DNA of 64,000 nucleotides. Origin: Sphingomonas sp. Leaf357 (lineage in GTDB: Bacteria; Pseudomonadota; Alphaproteobacteria; Sphingomonadales; Sphingomonadaceae). Both the position numbers and the translations under genes were made by a program. Positions 25,834 to 34,334 of this stretch are shown piece by piece. The notes beneath the pieces are model-generated. The model had not been told where the DNA came from. It did not search any database and was given only the letters and a program-made list of their open reading frames with translations. Every line of letters begins with the position of its first letter. Within the stretch, counting starts at the first letter, position 1. The DNA lies in the NCBI RefSeq assembly GCF_001423845.1, contig NZ_LMPM01000001.1, forward strand, positions 1 to 64,000. The letters are read 5' to 3'.

Positions 25834-26312
25834 TCTTCCGTTGTCTGTCCGGTAATATCGCCGGGGGCCATCAGCCGTTCGAACGCCGCGATCCATTCGC
25901 GCGGTTGCCGCCGCGGCCGGCCCGACGGCGCGACCAGAGCGGCCGTCACCTCGCCTTCGCTCAGTATCTCGTCACCCAGCATGACCCTCTGATGAATATC
26001 GACCGACGCGGCACGAATCTTCGTCAGGCGGCTGATAACGACCAGCGCATCGTCGAGTTTCGCCGGGCGTCGGTACCGGATCGCGAGCGCGGAGACCGCA
26101 TAGGCCCCCTCGCCCGCATCGTGGAACGCACGCTGGTCGATCCCGGCCAGACGCAGGAAATCGGAGCGGCCGCGTTCCATGTAGCGCAGATAATTGGCGT
26201 GATAGACCACGCCCGACAGATCGGTGTCCTCGAAATAGACCCGCACCGGAAAACGGTGTTCCGATCCCACGAAGCGGCCTTCGGCGGGCTGATCCTGTGA
26301 CGATGACGGCAT
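25830..26312 (-). CDS. ybgC: Tol-Pal-associated acyl-CoA thioesterase
   Basis: 160 aa hot-dog fold. VRVYFEDTDLSGVVYHANYL holds the catalytic Asp/His of the 4-hydroxybenzoyl-CoA thioesterase family, followed by RYMERGRSDFLR. First gene of the tol-pal operon, as in most proteobacteria. ATG at 26312 chosen; an upstream in-frame start (26363) would add 17 non-conserved residues. Confidence 0.94.
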   Translation of the reverse strand: MPSSSQDQPAEGRFVGSEHRFPVRVYFEDTDLSGVVYHANYLRYMERGRSDFLRLAGIDQRAFHDAGEGAYAVSALAIRYRRPAKLDDALVVISRLTKIRAASVDIHQRVMLGDEILSEGEVTAALVAPSGRPRRQPREWIAAFERLMAPGDITGQTTEE

Positions 26313-26386
26313 CCCATAAGCCTTAGCGGACCCATGCCGGAGAAGGAACCCCGTTCGCCCCACCTGCGAAGACCTCTTGCAAGCAT

Positions 26387-26420
26387 GTAACCTTGGGGTT
26401 ACTAGTAACCTATAAGTTAC
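26387..26420. promoter_or_regulatory. two adjacent 16-bp palindromes, probable operators
   Basis: GTAACCTTGGGGTTAC (26387-26402) and GTAACCTATAAGTTAC (26405-26420) are 16-bp inverted repeats sharing the half-site GTAAC, with starts 18 bp apart (just under two helical turns). They end 20 bp before the ATG of the membrane protein gene whose operon also encodes a small HTH protein. TATAAG inside the second copy could be a -10 box. The arrangement points to cooperative autorepression. Confidence 0.65.
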
Positions 26421-26440
26421 ATCAAAATGGGTGATTTACC

Positions 26441-26866
26441 ATGACCGAGATCGAACAAGCCGAGCGCTCCGGACGCATCCGCGCTCGCGTCGTCATCGCG
26501 TCGGCGGCAATCTTCCTCGCGACCTTCGCCTTCAGCCAGGATGGCGGGCGCTCGGTCGATATCGTGCGGATGCTCGCCTGGGCCATCTGGAGCGCGACGT
26601 TGCTGCTGATCCTAGCCGGTGGCGGCGCCTGGGCGCGGCCGATGGGCGTGCGGCGGCTGATGAACGACGAGGTGACGCGCGCCAATCGCCAGAGCAGCCT
26701 CGCCGTCGGATTCTGGGTGGCGATGGGTACCGCGGCCGTCCTATTCGTCGCCGATCGCTACGAGCCGTTCCCGGCGCAGGAGGCGGCACGGATGATCCTC
26801 ACCTTCGGCATAGCGGCGGCTTTGCTCCGCTTCGGCCTGCTCGAACGGCGCGCATATTCGGCATGA
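26441..26866 (+). CDS. integral membrane protein paired with an HTH regulator
   Basis: 141 aa, about four helices (VVIASAAIFLATFAFS, MLAWAIWSATLLLILAGGG, LAVGFWVAMGTAAVLFVA, MILTFGIAAALLRFGLL). Similar in layout to the small membrane proteins (DUF2178-like) that accompany ~70-aa XRE regulators in many bacteria. No enzymatic residues seen. Stop overlaps the HTH start (ATGA). A membrane sensor or anti-regulator role is inference. Confidence 0.72.
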   Translation: MTEIEQAERSGRIRARVVIASAAIFLATFAFSQDGGRSVDIVRMLAWAIWSATLLLILAGGGAWARPMGVRRLMNDEVTRANRQSSLAVGFWVAMGTAAVLFVADRYEPFPAQEAARMILTFGIAAALLRFGLLERRAYSA

Positions 26867-27072
26867 GCGAGCGCCTGGCCAACAGCCTGAAGGACGAACG
26901 CGCGCGGCTGAACCTGACCCAGGCGGATCTGGCCACCCTGGTCGGGGTCAGCCGCAAGACGATCAATACGGTGGAGAACGAGGTGTTCGTGCCCTCCGCC
27001 CTGCTCGCGCTGAAACTGGCAGCGGCGCTGGGCAAGCCGGTGGAGGCGGTTTTCCGGGTGGAGTATGGTTGA
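26863..27072 (+). CDS. small XRE-family HTH transcriptional regulator
   Basis: 69 aa, consisting of the HTH only: LKDERARLNLTQADLATLVG, then VSRKTINTVENEVFVPSALL, then LAAALGKPVEAVF. The second helix and recognition helix are intact. Starts by ATGA overlap with the membrane protein gene, so both are made together. Likely binds the twin palindromes at 26387-26420. Confidence 0.9.
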   Translation: MSERLANSLKDERARLNLTQADLATLVGVSRKTINTVENEVFVPSALLALKLAAALGKPVEAVFRVEYG

Positions 27073-27116
27073 CGGCGCATAAGCCGAATCGCGGCGGCGT
27101 CCGTGGACATCGCAGA

Positions 27117-27545
27117 TCAAGTCTTGGTCGCAAGCACCGTGATCGCCGGATATATAGAGCGCGCCTTAGCCGCGAATTTCGCATCGCAGGTCGCGAGGTC
27201 GCAATCGAGATCCATGGCCAACGCCAGATAAAAACAGTCCGCAATCGGATGGCCAAGCGCGATCGCCAAGCGTCCTGCACGTTCCATATCCGCAGGCGTC
27301 ATCGGATGCAGCGACAGCAATCCATCGCGTACGGCCTTTGCCCATGCAGAGAGCGCATGCTCCGCCGCCTCGGCGGGCATCTCCCCCATGTTCGCACGAC
27401 GCACGATGGCACTGCCGACTTCGCTCAACACAAGATCGGGAGCGACGAGGTCGTCGGGATAGCTATCGACGAAATCCAGCGCCGCCGCACTGCCCTCTTC
27501 CCAACTGATCGTCCTGACGATCAGACTCGCATCGACGACGATCAT
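27117..27545 (-). CDS. PIN-domain toxin (VapC-like)
   Basis: 142 aa. Acidic metal-binding residues are in place: VVDASLIV (Asp5), a glutamate in LVLSEVGSA and an aspartate in HPIADCFYLALA. PIN toxins cut tRNA or rRNA. The ATG overlaps the antitoxin stop (TAATG), the normal coupling. Confidence 0.9.
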   Translation of the reverse strand: MIVVDASLIVRTISWEEGSAAALDFVDSYPDDLVAPDLVLSEVGSAIVRRANMGEMPAEAAEHALSAWAKAVRDGLLSLHPMTPADMERAGRLAIALGHPIADCFYLALAMDLDCDLATCDAKFAAKARSIYPAITVLATKT

Positions 27546-27778
27546 TACTCGTCGCGGATGTCACGAATCAATTGTGTACTATCGGAAAGATAGCCGTGCT
27601 TTGCCACCATCTCGTCATGAAACGTGCGGAGATCGCCGACAATCTCGGATCGGCTGCGCAATCTTTCACCGAGCACCTGCCGCGCCTCGGCCTCGATCGA
27701 CCGATTGTTCGCCTTGGCGCGCATACGCAGGCGCTCGTAGATTTGATCGTCGAGTTGCCGGATGGTGAGCGTCGCCAT
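27545..27778 (-). CDS. FitA/VapB-type antitoxin
   Basis: 77 aa. Starts MATLTIRQLDDQIYERLRMR and continues with NNRSIEAEARQVL, the ribbon-helix-helix pattern of FitA-like antitoxins, then a C-terminal tail for binding the toxin. The imperfect palindrome CATATGCCGGATATG (27776-27790) covers its start codon and may be the autoregulatory site. Confidence 0.9.
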   Translation of the reverse strand: MATLTIRQLDDQIYERLRMRAKANNRSIEAEARQVLGERLRSRSEIVGDLRTFHDEMVAKHGYLSDSTQLIRDIRDE

Positions 27779-27815
27779 ATGCCGGATATGCTACGCTGCC
27801 AGCAAAATGCAAGCA

Positions 27816-28847
27816 TCACGCCGCACGCTTCTCCAGCGCGTGCGCGGCCTCGGCCATCAATGTGGCGATGATCTCGGCGATCGGCTCTTCCTTGGTGACC
27901 ATGCCGACCGACTGGCCGGCCATCAGCGATCCGCTCTCGACGTCGCCGTCGATCACCGCGCGGCGGAGCGCGCCGGCCCAATAATGTTCGATCTGCAATT
28001 GCGCCTCGCCCATCGCCACGGCACCTTCGTCCAGCGCCTGTGCGACCTCGCGCTGCTTGGCGGTGAAGAGTTCGCTCGACGCGTTCTTCAATGCGCGCAC
28101 GGGGATGACCGGTAGGCGCGGATCGATCTGCACGCTGGCGATCGCATCGCGGGCCGAGGCGCGGATGAACGCCTTCTTGAAATTGGCGTGCGCGATGCTT
28201 TCGGTCGCGCAGACGAAACGCGTGCCGAGTTGCACGCCCGCCGCGCCCATATCGAGGTAACCGGCGATCGCCTCGCCCCGACCGATCCCGCCGGCGACGA
28301 ACACCGGCACCTGATCGGCGACTTCGGGCAGGATCTCCTGCGCCAGCACCGAGGTCGAGACCGGACCGATATGCCCGCCCGCCTCCATGCCCTCGACCAC
28401 CAGCGCGTCGACGCCGGAACGGATCAGTTTCTTGGCGAGGCTGAGTGCGGGGGCGAAGCAGATCACCTTGGCCCCGGTTTCCTTGATCGCCTCGAGCGAG
28501 CCCTTGGGCGGCAGGCCGCCGGCGAGCACGACATGCGTCACCCGGTGCTTCGCACACACCGCGATCAGATCAAACAATTGCGGATGCATGGTGATGAGAT
28601 TGACGCCGAACGGCTTGCTCGTCAGCGTCCTGGTCGCGGCGATCTCGGCATCGAGCAGTTCGGGCGTCATCGCCCCGCACGCGATCAGGCCGAAGCCGCC
28701 GGCATTGGACATCGCCGAGACGAGGTGGCGCTCGCTGACCCAAGACATCGCGCCGCACAGAATCGCGACCTCGCTGCCGAGAAATTCGATGCCGCGCGCC
28801 ATGCGCCGGGCCAGACGCTCGGCGCCGATGGAGGATGTTTCGTTCAT
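27816..28847 (-). CDS. NAD(P)H-dependent flavin oxidoreductase / nitronate monooxygenase-like protein
   Basis: 343 aa TIM barrel. FMN-binding patterns: GAMSWVSERHLVSAMSNAGG near the N-terminus, VFVAGGIGRGEAIAGYLDMG and GVQLGTRFVCATES. The family includes nitronate monooxygenase (oxidises alkyl nitronates) and FabK-type enoyl reductases; the sequence alone does not decide, and many sphingomonad members have unknown substrates. ATG at 28847; the frame upstream runs into a family B repeat and is discarded. Confidence 0.85.
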   Translation of the reverse strand: MNETSSIGAERLARRMARGIEFLGSEVAILCGAMSWVSERHLVSAMSNAGGFGLIACGAMTPELLDAEIAATRTLTSKPFGVNLITMHPQLFDLIAVCAKHRVTHVVLAGGLPPKGSLEAIKETGAKVICFAPALSLAKKLIRSGVDALVVEGMEAGGHIGPVSTSVLAQEILPEVADQVPVFVAGGIGRGEAIAGYLDMGAAGVQLGTRFVCATESIAHANFKKAFIRASARDAIASVQIDPRLPVIPVRALKNASSELFTAKQREVAQALDEGAVAMGEAQLQIEHYWAGALRRAVIDGDVESGSLMAGQSVGMVTKEEPIAEIIATLMAEAAHALEKRAA

Positions 28848-28895
28848 GCGCTGCGCCTTAGAAGTTTGATGACGTGAGGTTGAACCGCAGCCTCG

Positions 28896-28987
28896 GTCGT
28901 TCCCGCGAAGGCGGGAACCGATAGCAGCTGCTCTTATGAGATTCACTCAGTTCAGCCAGCATGGATTCCCGCCTTCGCGGGAATGAC
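28896..28987. repeat. palindromic repeat family B, copy 2
   Basis: GTCGTTCCCGCGAAGGCGGG facing GATTCCCGCCTTCGCGGGAA, with a centre unlike copies 1 and 3. Lies between the flavin oxidoreductase start and the lysC end. Confidence 0.83.
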
Positions 28988-29057
28988 GATGTAAGGAAAG
29001 TCAGGATGCAAGCAAAGTCATCCTGTTATACTGCAATTCCGAGGCGGATGGAAAGGC

Positions 29058-30317
29058 TCAGGCCGCGTCCTCGGCATCCAGTCCGTAGGCCGTGTGCAGC
29101 ACGCGGACCGCCAGTTCGGTCTCGTCCTCGTGGATCAGCACCGAGACCTTGATCTCGGAGGTGGTGATGACCTGGATGTTGATGCCGCGCGCGCCGAGCG
29201 TCTCGAACATCGTCGCGGCGACGCCGGCATGGCTGCGCATGCCCACGCCGACCACCGAAATCTTGGCGACGCGCGTATCGTGGAACAGCTCGGCATGGCC
29301 GATCTTGTCCTGCGCCTTGCCCAGCACTTCCAGACTGCGCGCCAGATCGGCGGCGGGCACCGTGAAGGTCACGTCGGTCGATCCGGTCGAATGCGCGACG
29401 TTCTGCACGATCATGTCGACGTTGATGCTGGCATCGGCCAGCGGCGTGAAGATCGCGCCGACCGCGCCGGGCTTGTCCGGCACGCTGGTCAGCGTGATCT
29501 TCGCTTCGTTCTTGTCGTGCGCGATGCCGGTGATCAGCTGCCGTTCCACGTCTGTAATCTCCTCTTCCCCCACGATCATCGTGCCGGGCAATGTATCCGC
29601 CATCGGGGCGTCGGCGTCGGTGAACGACGACAGCACCTGGACGCGGACCTGTTCCTTCATCGCGAGGCCCACCGAGCGCGTCTGGAGCACCTTGGCCCCC
29701 ACGCTCGCCAGTTCCAGCATTTCCTCGTACGTCACGCGCTTCAGTTTCCGGGCACGCGGCACGATGCGCGGATCGGTGGTGTAGACGCCGTCCACGTCGG
29801 TGTAGATATCGCAGCGGTCGGCCTTCATCGCCGCCGCCATCGCCACCGCGGACGTATCGGAACCGCCGCGCCCCAACGTCGTCACGCGCTCGCCCGCCGC
29901 CACGCCCTGGAAGCCCGGGATCACCGCTACCTCGCCGCGTTCCAGCGAAGCGACCAGCCCGGTCGTATCGATATCCGCGATCCGCGCCGAGGCATGGCCA
30001 TCCGACGTGCGGATCGGCAATTGCCAGCCCATCCAGCTGCGCGCCGTCACGCCGACCGCCTGGAGCGCGATCGCCAGCAGGCCGCTGGTGATCTGCTCGC
30101 CGGCCGAGACGACGACGTCATATTCGCGCGGATCGTAGAGCGAGGACGCCTCGCGGCAGAAATTGACCAGCCGATCGGTCTCGCCGGCCATCGCCGATAC
30201 GACCACCGCGACCTGGTTGCCGGCCTCGACCTCGCGCTTCACGCGCAGCGCCACGCTGCGGATGCGCTCGATACCGGCCATCGATGTGCCGCCGAATTTC
30301 ATCACGATACGGGACAT
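29058..30317 (-). CDS. lysC: aspartate kinase
   Basis: 419 aa. Phosphorylates aspartate, first step to lysine, threonine and methionine. KFGGTSM at 7-13 and VVVSAGEQITSGLLA are kinase-domain motifs; two ACT domains occupy the C-terminal ~150 residues (KAKLTLTSV-like and VGVGMRSHAGVAATMFE segments), implying feedback control by lysine and/or threonine. AAAGGACAT stands before the ATG. Divergent from ubiG with 52 nt between them. Confidence 0.96.
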   Translation of the reverse strand: MSRIVMKFGGTSMAGIERIRSVALRVKREVEAGNQVAVVVSAMAGETDRLVNFCREASSLYDPREYDVVVSAGEQITSGLLAIALQAVGVTARSWMGWQLPIRTSDGHASARIADIDTTGLVASLERGEVAVIPGFQGVAAGERVTTLGRGGSDTSAVAMAAAMKADRCDIYTDVDGVYTTDPRIVPRARKLKRVTYEEMLELASVGAKVLQTRSVGLAMKEQVRVQVLSSFTDADAPMADTLPGTMIVGEEEITDVERQLITGIAHDKNEAKITLTSVPDKPGAVGAIFTPLADASINVDMIVQNVAHSTGSTDVTFTVPAADLARSLEVLGKAQDKIGHAELFHDTRVAKISVVGVGMRSHAGVAATMFETLGARGINIQVITTSEIKVSVLIHEDETELAVRVLHTAYGLDAEDAA

Positions 30318-30369
30318 GGTTTGTGGTTATGTCCTTTTGGCTTGGAGGGCGTGCTGATAGAAACGCCGC

Positions 30370-31119
30370 ATGACGATGGCAAGCGCACCCGTAACGATAC
30401 CCGAAACGACGATCGATGCCGCCGAGGCGGCGCATTTCGGCAAGATGGCCGCCGACTGGTGGGATCCGAAGGGATCGTCGGCGATGCTGCACAGGCTGAA
30501 CCCGGTACGGCTAGGCTATCTGCGCGAGCGGATCGACGCGCATTGGCGTGGCGACGATACCGGCTTCACCCCGCTGACGGGCAAGCGCGCGCTGGATGTC
30601 GGGTGCGGCGCGGGGCTGCTGTGCGAGCCGCTGGCGCGGATGGGCGCGGCAGTGACCGGACTGGACGCGGCACCGGAAAACATCGCGGCGGCGCGGGCGC
30701 ATTGCATCCGATCGGGGCTGACGATCGATTATCGCGTCGGAAGCGTCGAGGGCCTGGGTGCCGAGCGGTTCGATCTCGTCACGTCGCTCGAGGTGATCGA
30801 GCATGTCAGCGATCCGGGTGCGTTCGTCCGCGGGCTGGCGAGCGCGCTGGCCGAAGACGGCCTGCTGGTGATCTCCACCCCGAACCGCACCGCGCTGTCG
30901 CGGCTCGCGATGATCGGCATCGGCGAGACGCTGGGCGGCATTCCGCGCGGCACGCACGACTGGGACAAGTTCCTGACGCCGGACGAACTGACCCCATTGG
31001 TCGAGGCCGCCGGATTGCGGGTGATCGACACGCGTGGCCTGGGATTCTCGCTGGCGAAGGGCTTCGTGCTGAGCGACGATACCAAGCTGGATTATTTCCT
31101 GACCGCGGTGCGCACGTAG
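30370..31119 (+). CDS. ubiG: bifunctional ubiquinone O-methyltransferase
   Basis: 249 aa. Performs both O-methylations in ubiquinone synthesis. FGKMAADWWDPKGSS at the N-terminus is characteristic of UbiG; SAM motif I is LDVGCGAGLL, followed by GLDAAPENIAAA. Ends with SLAKGFVLSDDTKLDYFLT, also family-typical. Convergent with the phosphatase gene; a perfect TCCCCGC/TGCGGGGA palindrome lies between them. Confidence 0.96.
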   Translation: MTMASAPVTIPETTIDAAEAAHFGKMAADWWDPKGSSAMLHRLNPVRLGYLRERIDAHWRGDDTGFTPLTGKRALDVGCGAGLLCEPLARMGAAVTGLDAAPENIAAARAHCIRSGLTIDYRVGSVEGLGAERFDLVTSLEVIEHVSDPGAFVRGLASALAEDGLLVISTPNRTALSRLAMIGIGETLGGIPRGTHDWDKFLTPDELTPLVEAAGLRVIDTRGLGFSLAKGFVLSDDTKLDYFLTAVRT

Positions 31120-31144
31120 TTCGTCCCCGCTGCGGGGAGCAACC

Positions 31145-32770
31145 TCATGCCATCACGTTGCGTCCGCGGGGTACCGTCGCCGTATGGCCGATCGTCGCGC
31201 CCGCCGACTTCGTCTTCACGCTCCCCGACATCAGCCAGTCGTTCGTCACCCGCTCCGGCGTGATCGTCAGCGCCATATAGCCGCGCTGCGACACGTCGCA
31301 CCATTTCAGTTCCGGATTGGCGCGCACCAGGCTGGCCGCGACCCGCTTCGGATCGGCGGCCAGCGCGCCTTCATATCCCGAGGAGGTCACCGCGTGACCG
31401 GCGAATTCGACACCCGCCGCACGGCCGTCCTGCGCCAGATCATAGGCCCAGGCATTATGGCTGTCGCCCGAGATGACGACGAGGTTCGCCGCCGCGCCTT
31501 GCGCGCCTTTCAGGAACCGCGCGCGGGCGGCGGGGTAGCCGCCCCAGCTGTCGTAATTGTTCGGCAGGCCCGCTTTGGCCGCGGTCAGGCCGCCTAGCAC
31601 ATAGCTTTTGGTGCGCGCCGACGCGTCTGGCGCGATCCAGCCGAGCGCATCGGGCGGCGTCATCGTGTTGCCCATGATCGTGCCGAAGCCGACCACCTGC
31701 CATGTCCGCCCCGCCTTGACCGAGGCGCGCAGGGCATGGTCGAGCCAATATTCCTGCTGCGACCCCATCATCGTCGCGCCCGGATCCAGCCACGCGCCAT
31801 CGCGGAACGTGGCCAGAGCGGCAGCGGGATCCTTGTCCTTGAGCAGGGCCGCGACGTCCGGCTGCCTGGTCCGCGCGAGCAGGCGCGTTTCGGTGCGGAA
31901 CACGGTCGCCAGGCCGCCGATGTCATAGGCCTTCCACGGTTCGTCCGACACCGGCATCCATTCGCGATACGCCTGCATCGATGCCGCGCGGCGGGCATTC
32001 CAGTCGCCTTCGTCGGCGCTGTGATTCTCCGCGCCGCCTTCCCAGCTGTCGTTCGCCGATTCGTGATCGTCCCATTGCACGACCATCGGGAACCGCCGGT
32101 GCAGCGCCTGAAGATCGGGATCGGCGCGGTAGCTGCCATAGCGCAGGCGGTAATCGGCAAGGTGCAGCAATTCGTTGCGCGGCTCGGGAAGGCGCCCGGC
32201 CACACTGTCCTTGAGCGTGGGATAAACGTCCGGTTTGTATTCGTACAGATAGTCGCCGAGATGGATCGTCAGGTCGAGATCGTCGCGCGCGGCAGCATGG
32301 GCGTAGGCGTTGAAATAGCCAAAGGCGAGATTCGAGCAGGAGAAGATCGCGGCGCGAAACCGATCGACCTGCCCCTCGGGCAGAGTCTTCGTCCGCCCGA
32401 CCGGCGAGCGCGTGCCGTCCGGCGCGATGAAGCGGTAACGATAGTCCGTACCAGGCCTGAGGCCGGCGACGGTGATCTTGGCGGTATGATCGCGCCACGG
32501 CCCGGTGATCTGCACGCCGCCGGCCGCGACCGCGCTGAAATCGTCATGCTCCGACAGCTCGACCTTCAGCTCCACCGCGCCGCCATCGGCGGGGACGTAG
32601 CGCGTCCATAACAGCATCGAATCGCTCGCCGGTTCGCCGCTCGCCACGGCATGCGTGAAGCCGCGCGCACCGGCGACGCTCAGCGCCTGCGTAAAGCCCG
32701 GCACCGCAAAGGCACCGAGGCCGAGCGTGCCGGTCATCAACAGGGAACGGCGATCGAAGGTAAACTGCAT
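31145..32770 (-). CDS. PhoD-type alkaline phosphatase/phosphodiesterase, Tat-secreted
   Basis: 541 aa. The N-terminus FDRRSLLMTGTLGLGAFAVPG is a Tat signal (RRSL). The PhoD domain shows HLGDYLYEY, QWDDHESANDSWEG and SGDSHNAWAYDL, which carry the Fe/Ca ligands of the family. Would release phosphate from phosphodiesters or monoesters in the periplasm. No Pho-box identified upstream. Start at 32770 is the natural Tat start. Confidence 0.92.
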   Translation of the reverse strand: MQFTFDRRSLLMTGTLGLGAFAVPGFTQALSVAGARGFTHAVASGEPASDSMLLWTRYVPADGGAVELKVELSEHDDFSAVAAGGVQITGPWRDHTAKITVAGLRPGTDYRYRFIAPDGTRSPVGRTKTLPEGQVDRFRAAIFSCSNLAFGYFNAYAHAAARDDLDLTIHLGDYLYEYKPDVYPTLKDSVAGRLPEPRNELLHLADYRLRYGSYRADPDLQALHRRFPMVVQWDDHESANDSWEGGAENHSADEGDWNARRAASMQAYREWMPVSDEPWKAYDIGGLATVFRTETRLLARTRQPDVAALLKDKDPAAALATFRDGAWLDPGATMMGSQQEYWLDHALRASVKAGRTWQVVGFGTIMGNTMTPPDALGWIAPDASARTKSYVLGGLTAAKAGLPNNYDSWGGYPAARARFLKGAQGAAANLVVISGDSHNAWAYDLAQDGRAAGVEFAGHAVTSSGYEGALAADPKRVAASLVRANPELKWCDVSQRGYMALTITPERVTNDWLMSGSVKTKSAGATIGHTATVPRGRNVMA

Positions 32771-32882
32771 GCGCTTGGCCTATCGGTTAAGCTGCCCCGT
32801 TGCGCCGCTTATATGGCGTCCGCATGACAGGCGACGCGACGAAAGCGCTCGACTTGGCCCGGCACCGTGGAGAAAGGGGCGC

Positions 32883-34334
32883 ATGGATCGCCGCCGCCCG
32901 ACACCCCTCGCCTGCCTCGCGCTGCTGACGCTGGCGTTCGTCGCGCTCGCTCTGATCCGCCCGCTCGACCATGACGAGAGCCAATATGTCGCGGCGGCGG
33001 TGCTGACGGCGCACGGGCATCTGCCCTATCGCGACTTCGCCTATCTGCAGACGCCGCTGCAGCCGTTCCTGTTCGCGCCGTTCGCGTGGGTCTTCGGCGG
33101 GCTGGTCTGGCCCGGGTTGCGAATCGTCAACGCGCTGCTCGGAGTGGTCGCGGTGGCGGGCGTCTACCGCGCGGCGCGTGAGGGTGGTGCGCGGCAAACG
33201 GTAGCGCTGCTCGCCTGCGCGCTGTTCGCATGTTGCGACATCCTGCTGTTCAGCATCGGTACCGCACGCAACGATGCCCTGCCCGTCGCCTTGCTGGCCA
33301 GCGCGCTGCCGCTGGTGATCCGCGCCGCGAACGGGCATGGCACGATCCTGGGGGCGGTGCTCGCCGGACTGCTGCTCGCCAGCGCGGCGGCGACGAAGAT
33401 CTCCTATGCGCTTCCAGCACTCGCCTATGGACTCTACGCCTTGTACGATCGCCGTCATCGCCCGTTGTGGCTGGTGGCGGGCGCGCTGCCGGCCATCGTG
33501 TTCGTGATCGCGATGATGCTGCGCGCGCCAGACGGATTCTTCTTCGGCGTGGTCGATTTCCCTTCGCGTGCGCCGGACGAATATTATCGCAGCATCGGCA
33601 AAGCGTGGAAGCTCAGCTGGTGGGCCAAGCTGCTCGACCTGCTGAAATTCCTCGCGCTCGGCCCGGCGCTGCTGTGCCTGGCACTGGCGAGTCGCTTCCG
33701 CTGGCGCGCCAAGGGTGGACGGGCGATCGACTGGATGATGTGGGCGGGATTGGTCGCCGCGTTGCTGCCCTGGCCAACCTGGCGGCAATATCTACTGCCG
33801 CTGCTGCCGCCCTTGTTCGTGCGTCTCGCGATCGGCTGGCAAGCGGTGTGGCCGGGGCGGCAGGCGCGGATGGCTCTGGTGGTCTTCGCCTGTGCCGGTC
33901 TCGCGCCCTCGATCGAAGCGGCGATCCGCGCGATGCCCGGCGTGCCGATGGTCGCGGCGATGCGGCAGGGCTCGGCGATTCGTGCGGCGATGGATGCGGC
34001 GAGCGTCATCGGTCCGGTCGCGACGCTGTCGCCGCAATTCCTGCCCGCCACCGGGCGCTTGCCCGATACGCGCTTCGCCACCGGGCCATTCTATTTTCGC
34101 AGCCATCGCCTGCTGAACGCCAATCAGGAACAGGCAAACGGGGTGATCGCACAGGGCACGATCGGCATCCATTTCCGCGATCCGCCCGCCGCGATCCTGA
34201 CCGGCGGCGAGGGGGCATGGACCAGCGGCGACGCGGCACTCGACGGCGCGCTGGCCGACTGGGCGAGACGTAACGGCTGGCGGGAGGTGCCGGTGCCGGG
34301 CGGTCCATTCCGCCTTTATCTCAGGCCGCGTTGA
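32883..34334 (+). CDS. multi-pass membrane glycosyltransferase of the PMT/GT83 type
   Basis: 483 aa. Features of dolichyl/undecaprenyl-phosphate sugar mannosyltransferases: LIRPLDHDESQYVAAA after the first helix (the DHDE acidic motif), LPYRDFAYLQTPLQPFLFAP (the second, extracellular loop) and about ten helices to residue ~400, then a soluble periplasmic-type tail. Transfers a sugar from a polyprenyl carrier to a glycan, lipid or protein; acceptor unknown. A GGAGAAAGGGG lies upstream of the ATG at 32883. Its 3' end overlaps the oppositely directed GT4 gene by 14 nt. Confidence 0.8.
   Translation: MDRRRPTPLACLALLTLAFVALALIRPLDHDESQYVAAAVLTAHGHLPYRDFAYLQTPLQPFLFAPFAWVFGGLVWPGLRIVNALLGVVAVAGVYRAAREGGARQTVALLACALFACCDILLFSIGTARNDALPVALLASALPLVIRAANGHGTILGAVLAGLLLASAAATKISYALPALAYGLYALYDRRHRPLWLVAGALPAIVFVIAMMLRAPDGFFFGVVDFPSRAPDEYYRSIGKAWKLSWWAKLLDLLKFLALGPALLCLALASRFRWRAKGGRAIDWMMWAGLVAALLPWPTWRQYLLPLLPPLFVRLAIGWQAVWPGRQARMALVVFACAGLAPSIEAAIRAMPGVPMVAAMRQGSAIRAAMDAASVIGPVATLSPQFLPATGRLPDTRFATGPFYFRSHRLLNANQEQANGVIAQGTIGIHFRDPPAAILTGGEGAWTSGDAALDGALADWARRNGWREVPVPGGPFRLYLRPR

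Noticed and set aside
31124..31138. Palindrome TCCCCGC/TGCGGGGA between ubiG and the phosphatase gene as a terminator
   Set aside because: No T-run and no real loop; left out of the feature list.
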